From Apodospora peruviana (Eukaryota; Ascomycota; Sordariomycetes; Sordariales; Lasiosphaeriaceae): 64,000 bases of DNA. The notes beneath the pieces were generated by a model that was not told where the DNA came from, ran no database searches, and saw only the letters and a program-made list of their open reading frames with translations. The translations under genes and the position numbers were made by a program. Positions 59,571 through 64,000 of this stretch are shown here, in pieces (the first letter of the stretch is position 1; every line of letters starts with the position of its first letter). The stretch is from assembly GCA_033439685.1 (NCBI GenBank), contig JAUEDM010000006.1, forward strand, positions 1,116,001 to 1,180,000, read 5' to 3'.

Positions 59571-62500
59571 TCAGCCCTCCGCAGACTCCTCCCTAATATC
59601 AGCAAACTCAACCACTCGCGTCGTCCTCCCTTGCGCTTGCGGCTGCTGACTATCACCCCGCTGTTGCGGTGGTGCCGGCGTCGTCTGCTGCCCAGTGGCA
59701 CCAGAATAAGCCCTCCTCAGTTCCCTTTCATACGGACTAGCCAGAATCGCCGATGGCGTGGTAGTCGGTCGATACCCCAGCGGTCTCTGCTGACTGGCCC
59801 GGCCCCTGCCCAGTCTCCGACTAGGAGTGCTCATGAACCCCAAATCGTCCACATCTTCCCCGTCAGGGTTCAGAGACATCAGCAATGAGTCCTCCTCCTC
59901 CTCCTCTTCGGGATCGTCGAACTCGGCCATGGGAAGAGGAGGACCGACACCAGGAGTAGTAGTTTGAGTAGAGCTGCCAAAATGAAGCGGTCTGTTGCGA
60001 CCATCACCCCCCCGCCCGAGCTGAGAAACCGGCGGAAACGGCGCTGGTTGCGGCGTCTCGAAGTAGTTATTATTGCCGCTACTACTGTTGTTTCTGCCGT
60101 CGTTATTGCTGTTGTTGCTGGTATAAACCCGATGGGCCGTAGTCGTAGCCTTCCCCTGCTGATAATAACCGGCAGTACCACCACCGACAGCCGCGGGTGT
60201 CGTAAATGTCGAGGACGCGGCGTTATTATAATTATAATTATTGTTATAACCGGCGGGCCCAAGCGATCTCGCAGCCGCCGCCGCCGCCTGCTGCTGCCGC
60301 AAACTTCTTCTGGACAGCGTAGTGCTGAATCTCAAATCGCTCGGACTCGCAGCTGGCACGGCTTTCAGCTGCCACTCCTCCAATATCCTCCCGCAGAACC
60401 GCTTATCGTTCTTGTCCCTAACCGCCGCGACGGTATGGTGCATCCCTTCGCGCTGGATGCCGTGGAACTCCCACTTGGCCCAGCACAGCGCCGTCGTCTT
60501 CTCGGCGTCAAAGTGCACCGCGTCCTGCCGGTTCTCCAGCGCCTCGTCCACAACGGCCTGATACTTGCCCCAGTAGACCTCCAGCTCCGCGAGCGCGGCG
60601 ACCTCCTGGATGTCTTGCGCCTGGTGGGCCGTGTACCTCCAATACTCAAGACACTCATCGATATCCTCGCGCTTGTGCTCGACAAGCACCCCATCGGCGT
60701 CGCGGCGGCTACCCAACGAATCCCTCGCGGCACCCCACCATCTGTCGAGACATTGCTCCGCGAGCCCGAGCTTGTAGTTGCGCCGGAACTCCCTAAGGGT
60801 ATTCATCATGCGCTCCCGGCGCGCCCGTTCCGCCACCCCGGGCCATATGTCCAACACGTTCGACAGAACAAATCGCTTGGCGTTCTTGTCGGCCTCCTTG
60901 CGCTTGAACGACGCCCGGACGACCGCATGATGATGACTCTCGCGCCAGACGTCCAGGCAGGGCTTGGTGGTGCGGTACAGCAAGACCAGATTCGCGTTGT
61001 GCCGCGGTTTCCACATCGCCTCGGCCTCGGCCAGCCAGGTCTCGACGACCTCGACCTGCGTGAAGTAGGTGTACTCGTAATCTGCGTCGTCCTCGGCACG
61101 GACGCGGTCGCTCCGGGACTGGCGCGTGGCAGACAAAAAGTCGTTCAGCGTCTGGCGCTTGATGTTGTGCTCCAGTCGTCGCTTGTACCACGCGAGTCGC
61201 TCTTCGTAGTACCAGTGCTCTAGGACGTCGTTCTTTGTCTCCTCCTCGTGGTGGTCGAGAAACAGCTTCAGCTTGGTCTCGCATGCCCAATGTTCGACGG
61301 GGCCTTCCAGAAGTAAGGAATCTGCAACGAGGGCGCTTTGCTTCGCATCAGCAGTCACCATCCACCAAGTTTCCAGAACATCGTTCTCCAAGCTTTTGAC
61401 TCTGGCGGTATGGTACTGCTTGAGCAGCCTCTTCAGTCGCGCCTGCTCGCGCCAGTACTCCAGATCCCGCAGGCAGCCCCGGCCTAACATCTGCATAGCG
61501 CCCTCATAGGCCCTATACTGGAGCTCTTCAGACTCCTCCCGCCAGATACTGATCGCCTCGTCGAGCAGAACTCTTTCGTCCAAAGCTCCAGCAACGTCCT
61601 TCTCATCAAGCAGATCCCTGGTCCTGGCGGACCACATCCATACACACTCCTCAGCAAGCCGGTACTGCTTGAACGCGTCGGCAAGACGACCCTTGTGCTC
61701 CTCCCACATGGTGCGAATCGCGTGCTCCGCGGCGTTCTTTTCGCTCCGCTGAATCGCAACCTGATGGCGCACCTCATGGTGCAGCGCGACCTGGCTCCAT
61801 TTCTGGATAGCATTGATAAGGACGAAATTCCTGACCTTGGTCTCGTCCTCAATGTGCTGCGCGCGCCAGCTGTCGAACGCGCGCTTCCGCACCAGATGCC
61901 TGCGTGCCACAGCGGTGCGGTCGACCTCGTCCTGCGCGCTCTCCTGCCAGTGGGTGAGCATGTTGCGGATCGTGAAGATCTCGTACACCCTCTGCGCCCG
62001 CCTTTCCATCTTGGCGATGTACGCTGCGTGCTTGGCGGCGACCTCAGCCTCGGCTCGTTCCTGCTGGGCCGCGATGGCCTCCTCGTTCCAGATGTCGAGC
62101 ACCTCGGCAGCCATGTCGGAATCGTCGAACTCGACGGCGCGCTGTTGAAGCTGCTCATTGTCGCGTTTCGTGAGGATGGCATTGAAGCGCCAGTTCGCGA
62201 TCGAGAACCTGATGAGTTTATCCGCATCGCGCATCCTGAACTCGTCCAATTGCACCTCCAGCCACTCGGCATCGGGCAGCTCTTCACGAGATGATTGAAT
62301 AAACAGCTGCGGCTCATCCTGCGTTTGCGGCGTGGTGTCGCTAGCACCGCGGAAAACGTCGGATCCGGAGTGGTGGACGAGGTCGGCCGTGTCGCCGGCC
62401 GTCGAAGCGTCTAGTTCTTTGTTGTCGGTTCTGTCTTCAGGTTCGGCCTCGGAAACATCCGCATCCGTATCCCCCTCTTCCTCGCCCTCGACTGGAACTT

Positions 62501-63590
62501 CAAATCTGCCGTCGTCGCGGCCCACTTTCCTGGCCCTTTCCATAACCGGGACATGCGCCTGAAAAGGCAAGACCGGAAGATCCTGCGTGGTGTCTTCGGG
62601 CTCATCGTCCTCCTCCTCATCGGGGTGGTAATCGCCGCTCGTGACGCGACTGAGCGCATGCGCTGCGCGCAAAACAGGGTTGGTTGGTCTTTCATCGTGC
62701 TTATGCAGCCGGCGACGGTCATTGTACTCCTTTCGGAGAGCCTGAAGTCCACCGCCCCCGACATCGCCACTGCTGTTCTCCCCCTCCTGGAGGTGATTAT
62801 TATGTTGTTGCGCATCAATATCGTAGTCCGTAAACGAAGCCGATCGAGCGCGAGCAGTAGTGGGAGGAGCCGGACGAATAGGCAGATCATACTGTTCACC
62901 AGTGGCGCCGGTAGCGAGAGGAGAAAAGAGTCGTCGCGCGAGAGGTCGCGAGACGGAACTGTGCCTCCGCTGTCGACGACCGTGGGATGGTGCAACCCGG
63001 CGCCGACCACCAAAATCTTCCAAAGAGCTGGTCGTCTGGTCATCATCATCTTCTCCTCTGCTAAAGGTACCAGCACCAGCTGCAGCACCAATCCCAACAG
63101 ACCGGACCGACACCGACCGTTGCGCGGGCGACTGTTCGTACGACGAGACTTGCTGAGGAGGACTAGACGGATAGCAATCGATCGTGATGCCCATTCCTCC
63201 TAGGACAGACCTAAACTTGTCGCCGAGCGTCTCGCCGGATCGCTGGCCCCCGATCTTGAAGATGAGGCGCGAGATGTGCGAGGGCGCATGGTCCGGGTCG
63301 TAGCCATGGTCGGGCAGGACCTGCTCGGCCGCCTGGAACAAAGCGTTGGTCGGGAGGCGGTCGCGCTCGGGCAGGTCGGGGTATATGGACTCGGCGAGCT
63401 CGACGATGTCGTAAAGGAGTCTAACGTCCTCGTCCGAGTAGAATGGCTCGTTATGTTGTTGCTGTTGGCTGGTATTTGCGACAACTGGCGGCGAGAAAGA
63501 AGTAGTTGTATCGGTTGTAGTAGTAGGGAGCTGCTGCCCGACGACTGCCCTGCCGTCTGCTCGGAGGGGCAGAGAGGAGTGAGGCGGCAT
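59571..63590 (-). CDS. sfi1: Spindle pole body protein Sfi1 (centrin-binding repeats)
   Basis: This is a long alpha-helical filament that binds centrin (Cdc31) and builds the spindle-pole-body half-bridge. The single exon gives 1339 residues. The N-terminus has a conserved folded start: EPFYSDEDVRLLYDIVELAE, YPDLPERDRLPTNALFQAAE, SHISRLIFKIGGQRSGETLG. A disordered acidic stretch follows. From about residue 455 to 1080 come many Sfi1 repeats with Trp at regular spacing of about 30-40 residues (IRFSIANWRFNAILTK, TIRNMLTHWQESAQDE, RKRAFDSWRAQHIEDE, LLDEAISIWREESEEL, LSNVLDIWPGVAERAR, LEEWQLKAV). The tail is Gln/Asn/Thr-rich. The start at 63590 (MPPHSSLPLRADGRAVVGQQ) is preferred. The frame stays open to 63965, but that part is low-complexity and looks untranslated. 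Confidence 0.92.
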   Translation of the reverse strand: MPPHSSLPLRADGRAVVGQQLPTTTTDTTTSFSPPVVANTSQQQQHNEPFYSDEDVRLLYDIVELAESIYPDLPERDRLPTNALFQAAEQVLPDHGYDPDHAPSHISRLIFKIGGQRSGETLGDKFRSVLGGMGITIDCYPSSPPQQVSSYEQSPAQRSVSVRSVGIGAAAGAGTFSRGEDDDDQTTSSLEDFGGRRRVAPSHGRRQRRHSSVSRPLARRLFSPLATGATGEQYDLPIRPAPPTTARARSASFTDYDIDAQQHNNHLQEGENSSGDVGGGGLQALRKEYNDRRRLHKHDERPTNPVLRAAHALSRVTSGDYHPDEEEDDEPEDTTQDLPVLPFQAHVPVMERARKVGRDDGRFEVPVEGEEEGDTDADVSEAEPEDRTDNKELDASTAGDTADLVHHSGSDVFRGASDTTPQTQDEPQLFIQSSREELPDAEWLEVQLDEFRMRDADKLIRFSIANWRFNAILTKRDNEQLQQRAVEFDDSDMAAEVLDIWNEEAIAAQQERAEAEVAAKHAAYIAKMERRAQRVYEIFTIRNMLTHWQESAQDEVDRTAVARRHLVRKRAFDSWRAQHIEDETKVRNFVLINAIQKWSQVALHHEVRHQVAIQRSEKNAAEHAIRTMWEEHKGRLADAFKQYRLAEECVWMWSARTRDLLDEKDVAGALDERVLLDEAISIWREESEELQYRAYEGAMQMLGRGCLRDLEYWREQARLKRLLKQYHTARVKSLENDVLETWWMVTADAKQSALVADSLLLEGPVEHWACETKLKLFLDHHEEETKNDVLEHWYYEERLAWYKRRLEHNIKRQTLNDFLSATRQSRSDRVRAEDDADYEYTYFTQVEVVETWLAEAEAMWKPRHNANLVLLYRTTKPCLDVWRESHHHAVVRASFKRKEADKNAKRFVLSNVLDIWPGVAERARRERMMNTLREFRRNYKLGLAEQCLDRWWGAARDSLGSRRDADGVLVEHKREDIDECLEYWRYTAHQAQDIQEVAALAELEVYWGKYQAVVDEALENRQDAVHFDAEKTTALCWAKWEFHGIQREGMHHTVAAVRDKNDKRFCGRILEEWQLKAVPAASPSDLRFSTTLSRRSLRQQQAAAAAARSLGPAGYNNNYNYNNAASSTFTTPAAVGGGTAGYYQQGKATTTAHRVYTSNNSNNDGRNNSSSGNNNYFETPQPAPFPPVSQLGRGGDGRNRPLHFGSSTQTTTPGVGPPLPMAEFDDPEEEEEEDSLLMSLNPDGEDVDDLGFMSTPSRRLGRGRASQQRPLGYRPTTTPSAILASPYERELRRAYSGATGQQTTPAPPQQRGDSQQPQAQGRTTRVVEFADIREESAEG

Positions 63591-64000
63591 GTGAGAGGGC
63601 GCCACCTCGTAGAAGGCATTATCGGCGGTAGAATTTCGATGCGAAGAAGAAGCAAGCGGCGGCGGACTGTGCGACGGGGTGACAAAAAAAGTAGAGAATA
63701 ATTTGTTGGCTTGGTTTGTTGTTTGCCAAATTGGAAATGCCGTATTGAAAAAAAAAGAGAATTTCAAAAAAGCAATTAGGAGGGGGGAAACCTGAATTGG
63801 TCGCGCGAGTTTGCGACAACAAAGAAAAGTGGCAGCGAGAATCGATTGGCAAATAAGACCCCCTTGAAAGACACGAGAAGTTGGACAAGTTTGACCGACG
63901 TGGGGCGGCGCGTCAAAGAAAAAGGGGAGCTGCTGTGGGCGCGTAAAGCGGCCCGACCGCGTCAAGCTGGGGGGCTGGCAACGCCTGGGCAGAGCTAGCT
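63591..64000. other. Leader and promoter region of the Sfi1 gene
   Basis: The minus-strand frame is open here but the translation is hydrophobic and low in complexity, unlike the start of the Sfi1 protein. I treat this as leader and promoter sequence. Confidence 0.45.

Noticed and set aside
63591..63965. Upstream extension of the Sfi1 frame by 125 codons
   Set aside because: The translation is hydrophobic and low-complexity, unlike the conserved start. The Met at 63590 directly precedes the protein-like sequence.

Overview
The window is nuclear DNA of a filamentous ascomycete, most likely a sordariomycete and possibly of the order Sordariales. The signs are: short GT-AG introns (about 53-140 nt) with CTAAC/CTAAT-type branch sites; typical fungal orthologues such as RPC82, QCR2, NAA35, a GEN1/Yen1 resolvase, Sfi1, a PDK1/Pkh kinase, an Abp2-domain protein and an Rsc6/Snf12-type SWIB protein; long low-complexity Ser/Pro/Gln tails; and mostly housekeeping content on both strands. 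I see no secondary-metabolite cluster, virus, CRISPR array or large transposon. All assignments come from reading the sequence; no database search was run.

Layout: RNA polymerase III subunit RPC82 (-, cut by the left edge) is divergent from complex III subunit QCR2 (+). After a poorly resolved hypothetical gene (-) comes a 392-bp element with 19-bp inverted ends, then ATP synthase epsilon (+) and the NatC subunit NAA35/MAK10 (+). A peroxisomal-type carrier (-) is divergent from an Abp2-domain gene (+) that has one in-frame TAG. A nine-exon sugar transporter (+), a tRNA-Gly(GCC) and a type II membrane protein with a glycosyltransferase-like region (+) follow.

The middle holds an unknown disordered protein (-), an actin-related protein (-) divergent from a GEN1/Yen1 Holliday-junction resolvase (+), ribosomal protein L26 (+), a short-chain dehydrogenase (-), a BTB-domain gene (-) with an apparent one-base frameshift, and two unknown proteins (-). 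The right third holds a four-exon ribosomal protein L40 gene (-) without the usual ubiquitin moiety, a PDK1-type kinase (+), an Rsc6/Snf12/SMARCD homologue (+), a second short-chain dehydrogenase (-) and the spindle-pole protein Sfi1 (-).

The genes do not form one pathway. Loose themes are mitochondrial energy supply (QCR2, ATP15), translation and transcription (RPC82, L26, L40, NatC, SWIB), chromosome and spindle maintenance (GEN1, Abp2-like, Sfi1) and transport. Points most worth checking are the ubiquitin-free L40 gene with telobox repeats upstream, the interrupted Abp2 and BTB reading frames, the GC-AG intron of QCR2, and the inverted-repeat element upstream of ATP15. Nothing here amounts to a clearly new biological system.
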